From: Arthrobacter sp. SLBN-100
Lineage (GTDB): Bacteria > Actinomycetota > Actinomycetes > Actinomycetales > Micrococcaceae
Reading direction: 5' to 3'
DNA length: 64,000 bases
Assembly: GCF_006715305.1 (NCBI RefSeq)
Contig: NZ_VFMY01000001.1
Span: forward strand, 3,100,001-3,164,000
Shown in pieces: positions 27,492 to 35,920 of this stretch (position 1 is the first letter of the stretch; each line of letters begins with the position of its first letter). The notes under the pieces are model-generated. The model did no database searches, was not told the DNA's origin, and worked only from the letters and a program-made list of their open reading frames with translations. A program made the position numbers and the translations under genes.

Positions 27492-28526
27492 TTATCTGGT
27501 TGTGGTCAGCAGGAGCGGTGAGCAGCTGCTGCGTGGGACGAAGTCGGCTTTGACTTCGATGGTGCGGGGAGCGGGCGGGAGTTTGCCGTGCATGCGTCCG
27601 AGTACCAGCTCCAGCGAGTGGACTGCGAGCATGCCGATGGGCTGTCGGATGACGCTCAGCGGAGGGCTTATCAGCTCAGTCCAGGGATTGTCATCGAAGA
27701 CAATCACCGACAGATCCTCGGGTATCTGCACGCCGATCTGGACCAGCCGGCGCACCGAGCTCTGAACCTGTGCTGTGTTGGCCACAATGAGCCCTGTAGG
27801 ACGATCGGGAAGGGCAAGGAGCGAGCCCACCGCATCACCTCCGCCGTCTCCGCGGAAAGGGACATCGCGTATCAGCTGTGGATCGGTGCTGACCGAGAAG
27901 GCCTCGTGGGCTGCCCGGTATCCGTGGATCCTTGCCTGCCCGGTTGAGGTGCTGACAGGCCCGGTAATGAGGCCGATACGCCTGTGGCCCAGGTTGAGGA
28001 TGTGTTCGGTGGCCCGCCGGGCGGAGTCGACGTTTTCGATGCTGACGACATCGACGTCTTCCAGTTCCGCGATGGTGCGGTCGACGAAGACAACGTTGAC
28101 GCCCATGGATTGCAGGCGCGCCCATTTTTCAACGTTCGCTCCCGTGGGCGTAGCAATGACTCCGGCAACAGAACGGTCAAGCAGGGTGTCAAGGGAGTCA
28201 GCCTCGAGATGGGGGTCTTCCTGGGTGGTCATCACCACCACCTGCACGCCGTGGCTGCGGGCTTCCCAGACGATCCGGTCCGCGAGTTGCGCGAAGAATG
28301 GGTTGGCAAGATCGGCAACCACCAGGCCCACTGTCAGGGCCTGGCCCACACTCAGTTCGCGGGCTGCGGCGCGCGGCCTGTAACCAAGCTCATTAATGAC
28401 CCCCAATACGGCTTCACGTTTCGCAGGCGCAACCGGGCCCGATTCCGGGTTCAGGACGCGGGATACCACGGAGACGGAAACGCCCGCCGCCGCTGCGACA
28501 TCCCGAATAGTTGGCGCCTTCTTCAC
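27492..28526 (-). CDS. LacI-family transcriptional regulator
   Basis: A 344-residue repressor with an N-terminal LacI HTH ('TIRDVAAAAGVSVSVVSRVLN', residues about 5-25), a hinge helix, and a periplasmic-binding-protein-like effector domain. The start is taken as GTG 28526 because AAGAGGAGG lies 4 nt upstream; an in-frame ATG at 28553 has none. It is divergent from the SAF oxidoreductase/TRAP operon and probably binds the 16-bp palindrome at 28661-28676. It leads the ABM/gntK operon. The effector is unknown. Confidence 0.88.
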   Translation of the reverse strand: MKKAPTIRDVAAAAGVSVSVVSRVLNPESGPVAPAKREAVLGVINELGYRPRAAARELSVGQALTVGLVVADLANPFFAQLADRIVWEARSHGVQVVVMTTQEDPHLEADSLDTLLDRSVAGVIATPTGANVEKWARLQSMGVNVVFVDRTIAELEDVDVVSIENVDSARRATEHILNLGHRRIGLITGPVSTSTGQARIHGYRAAHEAFSVSTDPQLIRDVPFRGDGGGDAVGSLLALPDRPTGLIVANTAQVQSSVRRLVQIGVQIPEDLSVIVFDDNPWTELISPPLSVIRQPIGMLAVHSLELVLGRMHGKLPPAPRTIEVKADFVPRSSCSPLLLTTTR

Positions 28527-28629
28527 TGCTCCTCCTCTTCGAGGTCCGTACATGGCTGCCGGCAGGGGGACTCACCTGTCCGCGCTGTATCCCTTGCCAA
28601 GTAACCTTCACGGCCTTCCGTTGTGACTG

Positions 28630-28659
28630 TTGACACAGCCTAACACCGACTGGTACAAA
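28630..28659 (+). promoter_or_regulatory. promoter of the TRAP/oxidoreductase operon
   Basis: TTGACA (28630-28635) and TACAAA (28654-28659) with an 18-bp spacer form a good promoter upstream of the SAF-domain oxidoreductase gene. The LacI-type palindrome begins 1 bp past the -10 box. Confidence 0.6.
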
Positions 28660-28660
28660 A

Positions 28661-28676
28661 GTGGAACCGGTTCCAC
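28661..28676. promoter_or_regulatory. LacI-type operator, perfect 16-bp palindrome
   Basis: GTGGAACCGGTTCCAC is a perfect palindrome with the central CG pair typical of LacI-family sites. It covers the predicted transcription start of the divergent operon, so binding by the adjacent LacI protein would repress it. Confidence 0.7.
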
Positions 28677-28768
28677 TCCGGTCCCAGAATTCCAGTTAGC
28701 GACGAAGAAGTTGCTCCGCCCGCTCGGCGGAGGGTCCTTCACGCTGAACGTAATCAGAGAGATCCCCA

Positions 28769-30121
28769 ATGAACCTTCACAAGCTTCTTAGCGACCGCGA
28801 GCAAGAAGGCCGTCCCATCCGAGTCGGACTCATCGGAGCCGGACGGTACGGAACGATGTACCTGGCCCAGGCAAATAACATCCCCGGGATCCATGTAGTG
28901 GCGATCGCCGACATCAACGTCAAGCGTGCAGAAGGTGCCTTCGACCTCGTCGGCTGGCCGAAGAACCAGATCGCCCCGGACATCGCCACCGCATTGCGGA
29001 ACCGCACCACGACGATCGTTGCAAACGCCGACGAGCTCTTTGACGTTGACATCGACATCATTGTTGAGGCAACAGGTAACCCAATCGTCGGCGTGAAGCA
29101 CGCCCTGCGCGCCATCGAAACCAAAAAGCACATCATCATGGTCACCGTCGAGGCAGACGCCTTGGCCGGCCCTGCCCTGGCCCGCCGCGCCGAAGCTGCT
29201 GGCGTCGTCTACTCCATGGCCTACGGGGACCAGCCGGCCCTCATTATGGAACTTGTCGACTGGGCACGCACGAGCGGCTTCGATGTTGTCTGCGCCGGCA
29301 AGGGTGCCAAGTTCCTTGAGCACTACCACGAGATGAACCCGGACAACGTCTGGGAGAACTGGGAGTTCTCCAAGGAACTTACCGACTCCGGGCAGCTGAA
29401 CCCGAACATGCACACCTCCTTCCGTGACGGCACCAAGGCTTCCATTGAGATGGCCGCAGTTGCCAATGGGGCCGGATTGGTGCCCTCAGACACCGGGCTG
29501 ACCTTTACGCCCGGGGACGTCGAGGAAATCGCCACCATCTGCCGTCCCGCAGAGGCCGGGGGCGTCCTCGCCCACGAAGGCAGCGTCGAAGTCATGTCCA
29601 GCGTCAAGCGCGACGGCACATGGATTCCCCACAACACCCAGGAGGGCGTGTTCGTCGTTGTGAAGGCCACCAACGAATACGTCTCCGGCTGCTTTACCGA
29701 ATACCCCTGGCACCCGGACCCCACCGGCCAGTACGCAGCGCTGTACCGGCCCTACCACTACGTGGGACTGGAACTGAACATGTCCATCGCCAACGCGGTG
29801 CTCCGCGGGGTTGCCACGGGTTCCCCGATCGGGTTCTTTGGCGACGTCGTGGCCACGGCGAAGAAAGACCTCAAAGCCGGCGAGTTCCTGGACGGCGAAG
29901 GTGGGTACACGGTCTGGGGCCAGCTGGTTTCGGCCAAGCACTCCGTCGCAACCGGCGCGCTGCCGGTGGCCCTGGCCCACCACGTGGAACTGCGCAACGA
30001 CGTTCCCAAGGGCGGGATTGTGGGCTGGGATGACGTCATCATGGACGAGTCCCTGGCCCAGGCCCTCGAACTCCGGCGGGAAACCGAAGCCCTCGTCGGG
30101 GAATCCGTCCTCAGCGCCTGA
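28769..30121 (+). CDS. NAD(P)-dependent oxidoreductase with C-terminal SAF-like domain
   Basis: A 450-residue protein combining a homoserine-dehydrogenase-like Rossmann domain ('VGLIGAGRYG', residues 19-28; 'VEATGNP' near 107) with a C-terminal SAF-like region (about 355-440, 'AKKDLKAGEFLDGEGG'). Homologues are often labelled Gfo/Idh/MocA or FlgA-like, without proven activity. It begins the operon with a TRAP transporter and a beta-hydroxyacid dehydrogenase, so it probably oxidises or reduces the imported acid. Substrate is unknown to me. Confidence 0.75.
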   Translation: MNLHKLLSDREQEGRPIRVGLIGAGRYGTMYLAQANNIPGIHVVAIADINVKRAEGAFDLVGWPKNQIAPDIATALRNRTTTIVANADELFDVDIDIIVEATGNPIVGVKHALRAIETKKHIIMVTVEADALAGPALARRAEAAGVVYSMAYGDQPALIMELVDWARTSGFDVVCAGKGAKFLEHYHEMNPDNVWENWEFSKELTDSGQLNPNMHTSFRDGTKASIEMAAVANGAGLVPSDTGLTFTPGDVEEIATICRPAEAGGVLAHEGSVEVMSSVKRDGTWIPHNTQEGVFVVVKATNEYVSGCFTEYPWHPDPTGQYAALYRPYHYVGLELNMSIANAVLRGVATGSPIGFFGDVVATAKKDLKAGEFLDGEGGYTVWGQLVSAKHSVATGALPVALAHHVELRNDVPKGGIVGWDDVIMDESLAQALELRRETEALVGESVLSA

Positions 30122-30211
30122 ACTTTCCCGCACAGGCGGACGCGGCGTGAACTTCAACCGATGCGGTTCACGCCTCCGGAAAAGACACCTTCCAAAGAAG
30201 AAAGGCATCAC

Positions 30212-31243
30212 ATGAAATCCAAGACCCGCGCCCTCACGGGAGTGCTGGCATGCACCCTCGCGGCTTCAGTCCTCGCCGGATGCGCCTCTGCGGCCCCGGC
30301 GGGATCTGGAAGCCCGGCAGCCAAGATCCAGCTCTCCATCCCGGACCCGCTCACCTCCTCTGTCGGCGTCACGGCCCAGCACTTCGCTGAGCAGGTCAAA
30401 AAGTCGTCCAACGGATCCGTCACCGTCACGGTGGTTCCCAACGGGACAAGCTTCAGCGGCGACCAGAACGCGGCCGTCACACGCCTTCAGGGCGGTTCCC
30501 TCGACGCGCTGATCCTCTCGACGTCTGTTTACGCGTCCGTCGTACCGGAAATGAATGCCATCAGCATCCCGTACCTCTTCAAAGACACCGCCGAGGAGGC
30601 CGCCTTCCTCAGCGGGGAGCCGGGTGAGGCGCTGAAGGACAAGCTCGCCAAGAAGGACACTGTGGCGCTTAGTTTCCTCACCAGGACCGGCCGCGAAATC
30701 ACCAACTCCGTGCGTCCCATCCAGCAGCCTTCGGACTTGAAGGGACTGAAGATCCGCGTCCCCGGCAACACGTTGTGGACCGACTACTTCACCAAGCTCG
30801 GCGCCAGCCCGACAACCATGGCCTTCTCGGAGGTGTTCACCGGCCTTCAGACCGGCACCATCGACGGGCAGGAAAACCCCATCGAAGTACCATGGACCAA
30901 CAAGTTTTCAGAAGTCCAGAAGTACGTCTCGCTGACCAACCACATCAACGACGCCTGGGTCCTGGCGCTGTCCTCCAAGAAGTGGGACAGCCTGTCCGAG
31001 GACCAGAAGAAGGCCGTCACCGAAGCCTCCACAGAGACCGCCACCTTCAAGACCGGTTATGACGACGAGCAGTCCAAGAAGCAGCTGGACGAGCTCAAGG
31101 CCAAGGGCATGCAGGCCAACGAGGTTACCGCTTCCGGGCTGGAGGAATTCAAAGCCGCTTCCAAGAGCCTCTATCCGGAGTTCTCCAACCTGATCGGCAA
31201 AGAGTTCTTCGACCAGGCCATAGCCTTCACCGCTAAGAAGTAG
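30212..31243 (+). CDS. dctP: TRAP transporter substrate-binding lipoprotein
   Basis: A 343-residue DctP-type periplasmic-type receptor, here membrane-anchored: the signal peptide ends in the lipobox L-A-G-C with Cys24. The conserved carboxylate-binding Arg of the family is probably in 'LKGLKIRVPGN' (about residue 185). 'GTIDGQENPIEVPW' near 220 is the standard TRAP block. The ATG at 30212 has an AAGAAAGG upstream. It delivers a carboxylate (often a sugar acid or hydroxy acid) to the DctQM permease. Confidence 0.88.
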   Translation: MKSKTRALTGVLACTLAASVLAGCASAAPAGSGSPAAKIQLSIPDPLTSSVGVTAQHFAEQVKKSSNGSVTVTVVPNGTSFSGDQNAAVTRLQGGSLDALILSTSVYASVVPEMNAISIPYLFKDTAEEAAFLSGEPGEALKDKLAKKDTVALSFLTRTGREITNSVRPIQQPSDLKGLKIRVPGNTLWTDYFTKLGASPTTMAFSEVFTGLQTGTIDGQENPIEVPWTNKFSEVQKYVSLTNHINDAWVLALSSKKWDSLSEDQKKAVTEASTETATFKTGYDDEQSKKQLDELKAKGMQANEVTASGLEEFKAASKSLYPEFSNLIGKEFFDQAIAFTAKK

Positions 31244-31251
31244 CACTTACG

Positions 31252-31282
31252 GGCCCGGGGGCGGCACCACCGCTCCCGGGCC
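31252..31282 (+). promoter_or_regulatory. intra-operon hairpin after dctP
   Basis: A 13-bp stem (31252-31264 with 31270-31282, one G-U pair) with a 5-nt loop lies between dctP and dctQM. It lacks a T-run. It mirrors the hairpin after the ABC binding-protein gene at 2907-2942, and likely keeps binding-protein message above permease message. Confidence 0.6.
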
Positions 31283-31329
31283 TTCCCACCGGATCCCACT
31301 CTCAACGTCGACAGCCTGGAAGAGGACAA

Positions 31330-33249
31330 ATGAAACACATCACTACGCCCGAGGAAATAGAGGAGGTCATCCCCTCAGACGCGGAAGAAATCCTCCACCA
31401 CGGCCACGTTCCACCCCGGTGGAGCGGCGCACTTTGGTTCGATAAAGCCCTCGAAGGGGTGGTCGGCGCGGCCATCGTCGCAGAGCTCGTCGTGATCCTC
31501 CTGAACATCATGGTCAGGGTCATCACCGGCGATTCGGTGCTCTGGACCCAGGAAGTCTCCGAAATCGCGCTCCTGACCATTGCGTTCATCGGCGGCGCCA
31601 TCGCCTACCCCAAGGGCGCGCACATGTCCGTCCAGGCCCTCATCATGCGGCTCCCCGCGGCGTGGAAACCCTACCTCGCGGCCCTCGTGGACTGGCTCGT
31701 CCTGGTCATGAGCGCCGGCACCTTCGCCCTCTTTGTTCCCACCCTGCTCCAGCAACTCGAGGAGAAGACGCCGATCCTGCAACTGCCCGTCTTCTGGGTT
31801 TCGCTGCCTTTCTCCATTGGCATGGTCCTCATCGCCTGGTTCGCCCTGCTGAAACTGTGGCGCCAGGAACGCCGCCCCGTACTTACCGCCGCGGGCATGA
31901 CCGCTGTCCTGTTTGTCCTCGTCCTCGTGGCCCAGCCGATCTTCTACTACGCCTCACCGAACGCCCTCCTCGCCGTCGTGCTCGCAGTCCTGTTCATTCT
32001 GCTGTTCCTCGGCCTGCCCATCGCCTTCGTTCTCGCGCTGGCCTCCGGAATCTACCTGTACCTTGGCGGCATTTCCGACGTCAGCGCCATCCCCATCGGC
32101 ATGGCCTCCGGCGCCAAGGGTTTCGTCCTCCTGGCCATCCCGTTCTTCATCCTCGCCGGCACCGTGATGAACTCGGCCGGACTGACCCTCCCGCTGGCCA
32201 GGCTCGTCGACGCACTCATCGGACACCTCCGTGGCGGACTCCTCCAGGTGGTTGTGGTGACGATGTACATCTTCTCCGGCATCTCCGGTTCAAAGGTCGC
32301 GGACGTCGCGGCAGTTGGCACCACCATGCGGGGAATGCTCGAAGAGCGGAAGTACCCGCGGGGTGAAGTGGTGGCAGTCCTGTCCGCCTCCGCCATCATG
32401 GGCGAAACCATTCCGCCGAGCATTGTTTTGCTCATCCTCGGATCCATCACCACGATCTCCACTACCACCCTCTTCCTGGCCGGCTTCCTTCCGGCAGCCT
32501 TCCTGGCCCTGGTGGTCATGGCACTCGTCTTCCTCCGCGCCAAGAAGCAGGGCGGCATCGCCAGCCCGAAGGCCACCTGGCGGGCGCGGGGCGCAGCGAC
32601 GTTCTTTGCTATCCCGACGCTGCTGCTCCCGGTGGGCATGGTTGTCGGAATCCTCAGCGGTTTCGCCACCCCCACCGAAGTGTCCTCCGTGGCGGTCGCC
32701 TACGCCTTCATCCTCGCCGCGGCGTACCGGCGCGGCAGCAAGCGCCTGCTGGGTGACACGCTGCGGGAAACCACCACGACGGCGGGCATGGTGCTGTTCA
32801 TCATCGCCGCAGCGTCACCACTGGCCCAGACGCTCGCCGTTGCCGGGGTCTCCCAGCAGATCCATGACCTGATGTCAGGACTGGGAGACTCGCCGCTGCT
32901 GTTCATGCTCTTCACCATCCTGCTGCTGGTCATTATGGGCCAGCTGCTCGAGGGCCTCCCGGCCGTCCTGATCTTCGCACCACTGCTCCTTCCGATCGCC
33001 GTCGACTTCGGCGTCAACCCAGTGCAGTACGCCATGGTCCTGATCATCTCCATGGGCATCGGCTCCTTCGCGCCGCCTGCCGGCGTCGGTTTCTACGTAG
33101 CCTGCGCCACGGCGCACGAAACCGTGGAAAAGAGCCTCAAACACTTCTGGCCCTACCTGATCGCTGTATTCCTCGGGCTGCTGGTGCTCGCCGCCGTCCC
33201 GTGGTTCAGCACGTTCCTGCCCGCACTTGCCGGACTCATCCCCTTCTAA
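31330..33249 (+). CDS. dctM: TRAP transporter permease, fused DctQ-DctM
   Basis: A 639-residue fusion of small (DctQ, about residues 1-170, four helices with 'SVLWTQEVSEIALLTIAFIGGA') and large (DctM, about 200-639, twelve helices) TRAP subunits. DctM blocks 'IPFFILAGTVMNSAGLT', 'SGSKVADVAAVGTTM' and 'PPAGVGFYVACATA' are clear. It uses an ion gradient to take up the acid bound by DctP. Fusion removes the usual separate dctQ gene. It is followed after 6 bp by the dehydrogenase gene. Confidence 0.9.
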   Translation: MKHITTPEEIEEVIPSDAEEILHHGHVPPRWSGALWFDKALEGVVGAAIVAELVVILLNIMVRVITGDSVLWTQEVSEIALLTIAFIGGAIAYPKGAHMSVQALIMRLPAAWKPYLAALVDWLVLVMSAGTFALFVPTLLQQLEEKTPILQLPVFWVSLPFSIGMVLIAWFALLKLWRQERRPVLTAAGMTAVLFVLVLVAQPIFYYASPNALLAVVLAVLFILLFLGLPIAFVLALASGIYLYLGGISDVSAIPIGMASGAKGFVLLAIPFFILAGTVMNSAGLTLPLARLVDALIGHLRGGLLQVVVVTMYIFSGISGSKVADVAAVGTTMRGMLEERKYPRGEVVAVLSASAIMGETIPPSIVLLILGSITTISTTTLFLAGFLPAAFLALVVMALVFLRAKKQGGIASPKATWRARGAATFFAIPTLLLPVGMVVGILSGFATPTEVSSVAVAYAFILAAAYRRGSKRLLGDTLRETTTTAGMVLFIIAAASPLAQTLAVAGVSQQIHDLMSGLGDSPLLFMLFTILLLVIMGQLLEGLPAVLIFAPLLLPIAVDFGVNPVQYAMVLIISMGIGSFAPPAGVGFYVACATAHETVEKSLKHFWPYLIAVFLGLLVLAAVPWFSTFLPALAGLIPF

Positions 33250-33255
33250 AGAGCC

Positions 33256-34164
33256 ATGACGACGCCGACACTTGAGCAGCAACGCCCGCCGCGCGCCTAT
33301 CCACCCGTAGCCCTCCTGGGAACCGGACCGATGGGCGCCCCCATTGCACGGAACATCCTCAACCACGGTGTGCCCCTCACCCTGTGGAACCGCACACCGG
33401 AGAAGGCCCTGGCAATTGAGGGGGCAGTCGTCGCCGCCTCTCCCGCCGATGCCGCACGCGATATCGTGCTGACGGTGTTGCCCGACCTGCCGCAGGTCGA
33501 AGCCCTGCTTCACGGTGACGACGGCCTGCTGAAAGGCTGGCAGACCGCCGGCACCGAACACCCTATCCTCGTGATCCATGGGACCGTGTCGCCAGTGGCG
33601 GTTGCTGAGTTCGCGGACCGGTGCCAGCGTAGCTGGGGCGTAACGCTGGTTGATGCCCCCCTCAGCGGTGGAACCATTGGTGCTGAAGAAGGCCGCTTGA
33701 GCATCATGGCAGGTGGTCCCAAGGCCGCAGTGGAACGCTTGGCACCGCTGTTTGAGCTCTACGGCTCAACGGCAGTGTGGTTCGGGGACACGGGTGCGGG
33801 ATCAACCGTGAAAGCCTGCAACCAGATCGTCGTGGCGGCCACTGTAACGGCGTTGGCGGAGGCGATGGCGCTGGCGGCAGGCAGCAACCTGGACCTGGAG
33901 AAGGTCCAGGCGGTTCTCGCCGGCGGTCTGGCAAACTCCGAGGTCCTGGCACAAAAGGGACGACGATGGATCGACCAGGACTTTGAAGGCGGTGGGTCCG
34001 CAAAGAATCAGCTCAAAGACCTGCGGTTCATCGCCGAAATCGCTGGCCACAACGGGCTTGAACTACCCCTCGCGGCCTGCCTGCAGAACGCCTTCGAAGA
34101 CATGGTCGCGGCGGGTGACGGCGACCTGGACCACACTGGGATCTACCGCACCATCAGCACGTAG
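33256..34164 (+). CDS. beta-hydroxyacid dehydrogenase (3-hydroxyisobutyrate dehydrogenase family)
   Basis: A 302-residue NAD(P)-dependent enzyme. The N-terminal motif 'VALLGTGPMGAPIARNIL' (about residues 17-34), the substrate segment 'VDAPLSGGTIGAEEG' near 135 and the catalytic Lys in 'STVKACNQ' near 182 (ordinarily GxxxKxxN) match the family, which includes GarR, LtnD and GlxR. It ends the TRAP operon. It may oxidise a hydroxy acid such as a tartronate-semialdehyde or threonate-type compound brought in by TRAP. Confidence 0.85.
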   Translation: MTTPTLEQQRPPRAYPPVALLGTGPMGAPIARNILNHGVPLTLWNRTPEKALAIEGAVVAASPADAARDIVLTVLPDLPQVEALLHGDDGLLKGWQTAGTEHPILVIHGTVSPVAVAEFADRCQRSWGVTLVDAPLSGGTIGAEEGRLSIMAGGPKAAVERLAPLFELYGSTAVWFGDTGAGSTVKACNQIVVAATVTALAEAMALAAGSNLDLEKVQAVLAGGLANSEVLAQKGRRWIDQDFEGGGSAKNQLKDLRFIAEIAGHNGLELPLAACLQNAFEDMVAAGDGDLDHTGIYRTIST

Positions 34165-34214
34165 AGGGAAACGCGAATGGTGCCCGTAGCGAAAGGGCGC
34201 CCGCTCTGCGGCGT

Positions 34215-34470
34215 CTAATGGACCTGGAAGATCGTGAGGCCAACTTGGTTGGGTAGGCGTTCACCGGTGCCGAGGAAGACTTGTGGTTCATCCAGGACCA
34301 GGTGCTGGATTCCGTGGTGAGGCGGGGCGTGCAGCGGAAGTAAATTCGTGACGGTCCACGGGCTGGCCCTGGTTGAGCTTGTCGATATCTTCCGCACGGC
34401 CGTGCCGCACGGCGACGTTGTGCACGTAGATCCGTGAGCCGTCCTCGATTTCCAGTGCGTACCGGGGCGT
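34215..34470 (-). pseudogene. DUF3237 protein remnant, frameshifted and 5'-truncated
   Basis: Read on the minus strand, three frames together give the C-terminal part of a DUF3237 protein. First comes 'RYALEIEDGSRIYVHN..' with 'VRHG' (about 34470-34360), then 'IYFRCTPRL' in a second frame, then 'EPQVFLGTGERLP' to a stop at 34215 in a third. At least two frame changes are needed. The 5' end is missing where the AMP-ligase fragment begins on the other strand. Function lost. Confidence 0.6.
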
Positions 34471-34531
34471 CGAGGTCGGTGGATTCGGGGCTCCGCAGTA
34501 TCTGGAAGCCCGCCCCGCCCGACAGCACTCG

Positions 34532-34712
34532 GCCTTGGAGGGGGCGATCGTCACGCTCCGCGAGGGCGCCTCACTCACCGAGGAACAGCTGCGCGCGCAC
34601 CTCGACGGGCGGCTGGCCCGCTACAAGATCCCCAAGTCCGTCGTGTTCGTGGATGACATGCCGCGCACGGCCAGCGGGAAAATCCGCAAGGTGGAGCTGA
34701 GGAACCAGTTCG
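34532..34712 (+). pseudogene. C-terminal fragment of an AMP-dependent acyl-CoA synthetase
   Basis: About 60 codons encode only the last subdomain of an acyl-CoA/aryl-CoA ligase: 'LREGASLTEEQLRAHL', 'YKIPKSVVFVDDMPRTASGK' and 'RKVEL', including the catalytic-loop lysine. No N-terminal domain precedes it and homology stops near 34712. It is a deletion remnant next to another broken gene. Confidence 0.7.
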
Positions 34713-34727
34713 CGCACTGCATCCACG

Positions 34728-35906
34728 TTATCCATGCGCGGTCTGTGAACCCGAACCGGTGTTAATGCGCGAATAGTTGTGGTTTATAGGTGCTTCTCGG
34801 ACCGCAGGTGTTGCCCGGGCATTTTCAATGACTTTCAGGACTGCAACAGCATCCTGTGGGTCAACAGGGACGGGACCGCCCGTCTGCAGTGCTTCGGCCA
34901 GCTGCTTGTAGTACTGCGGATAGTCGCCGCGCTTTGTGGGTTCGGCCTTTAGGGAGCCTGCGACGCCGGTCCTTCCCCATGTCTCCCGCGCTTCTATGCC
35001 GTAGCGGGAGTCGGTGGGCAGCATGCCCTCGGACAAGGCTTTTTCTTGTCCGTCGCGGCTCCATTTTGTGTAGGCGGCACGGGATCCGGTGACGTGGAAT
35101 CGAGGGCCAGGCTGAGGGGCCTGGCCGTTCATCCACAAACGGGATTGTGTGCCGGATTGGTGGCGGAGGGAAAGGAAAGCTTCCTGGTCCGCGTCTGACC
35201 GGTCATGGCCGCTGTGCCGGAAGGTCTCCCCGTACACTTCGGCAACGGGACCGAACAACTGGATGGCCTGGTCAATGAGGTGGGCGCCGAGGTCATGAAG
35301 TATTCCTCCGCCTTCGGCCACGAGCGCTTCATCCCGCCAATTGCCGAAGCCCTGCGGCATCCACCACTCAAACCGGGACTCAAAGGTCCGGATGTCGCCA
35401 AGCCTTCCGTCACGGATGAGTTGCTGAACGGTGAGGTAGTCACCGTCCCAGCGGCGGTTCTGGAATACCGTCAGGCATCGGCCGGCGGCAGCTGCCGCTG
35501 CAATCAGCTCCACACCATCCGAAGAGTTTGGGACAAAGGGTTTGTCCACTACGACATGCAGGCCGCGTTCGAGGGCTGCCTTGGCCAGCTTCTTGTGGTT
35601 CACCGGCGGTGTTCCCAGCACTATCAGGTCCAGCGCGAGGTTGCCCGCATCGATGAGGGAAAACAGTTCGTCCGGAGTGGCAATGATTCGGGCATCTGGG
35701 TAGGTTTTCCGTGCCGCCGCAGCCCTTCCCGGTTGTGACGTCACGATTGCTTCCAGAAGGTACGAATTGTCGGCTTGGATCAGCGGGGCATGGAAGACCC
35801 GGCCGGATATCCCAAAACCGATAACCGCGGTCCGCAGCAATGAGGCGCTGTCCCCGCTTCGCAATTTCTGGAGTGGGCGGGGACTGGAAGGTTCGTGAGG
35901 AATCAT
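34728..35906 (-). CDS. Gfo/Idh/MocA-family oxidoreductase
   Basis: A 392-residue NAD(P)-dependent dehydrogenase. The Rossmann motif 'AVIGFGISGRVFHAPL' is at about residues 24-39, and the family's 'VDKPFVPNSSDG' block with the conserved catalytic-region Lys near 118. The C-terminal substrate domain carries 'GGGILHDLGAHLIDQA' near 195. The start at 35906 gives AAGGACC upstream and places the gene 14 bp after the FAD oxidoreductase gene, so the two form one operon. Substrate (inositol- or sugar-like) unknown. It ends against the decayed 34215-34712 segment. Confidence 0.82.
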   Translation of the reverse strand: MIPHEPSSPRPLQKLRSGDSASLLRTAVIGFGISGRVFHAPLIQADNSYLLEAIVTSQPGRAAAARKTYPDARIIATPDELFSLIDAGNLALDLIVLGTPPVNHKKLAKAALERGLHVVVDKPFVPNSSDGVELIAAAAAAGRCLTVFQNRRWDGDYLTVQQLIRDGRLGDIRTFESRFEWWMPQGFGNWRDEALVAEGGGILHDLGAHLIDQAIQLFGPVAEVYGETFRHSGHDRSDADQEAFLSLRHQSGTQSRLWMNGQAPQPGPRFHVTGSRAAYTKWSRDGQEKALSEGMLPTDSRYGIEARETWGRTGVAGSLKAEPTKRGDYPQYYKQLAEALQTGGPVPVDPQDAVAVLKVIENARATPAVREAPINHNYSRINTGSGSQTAHG

Positions 35907-35920
35907 CGGAGGTCCTTCGG

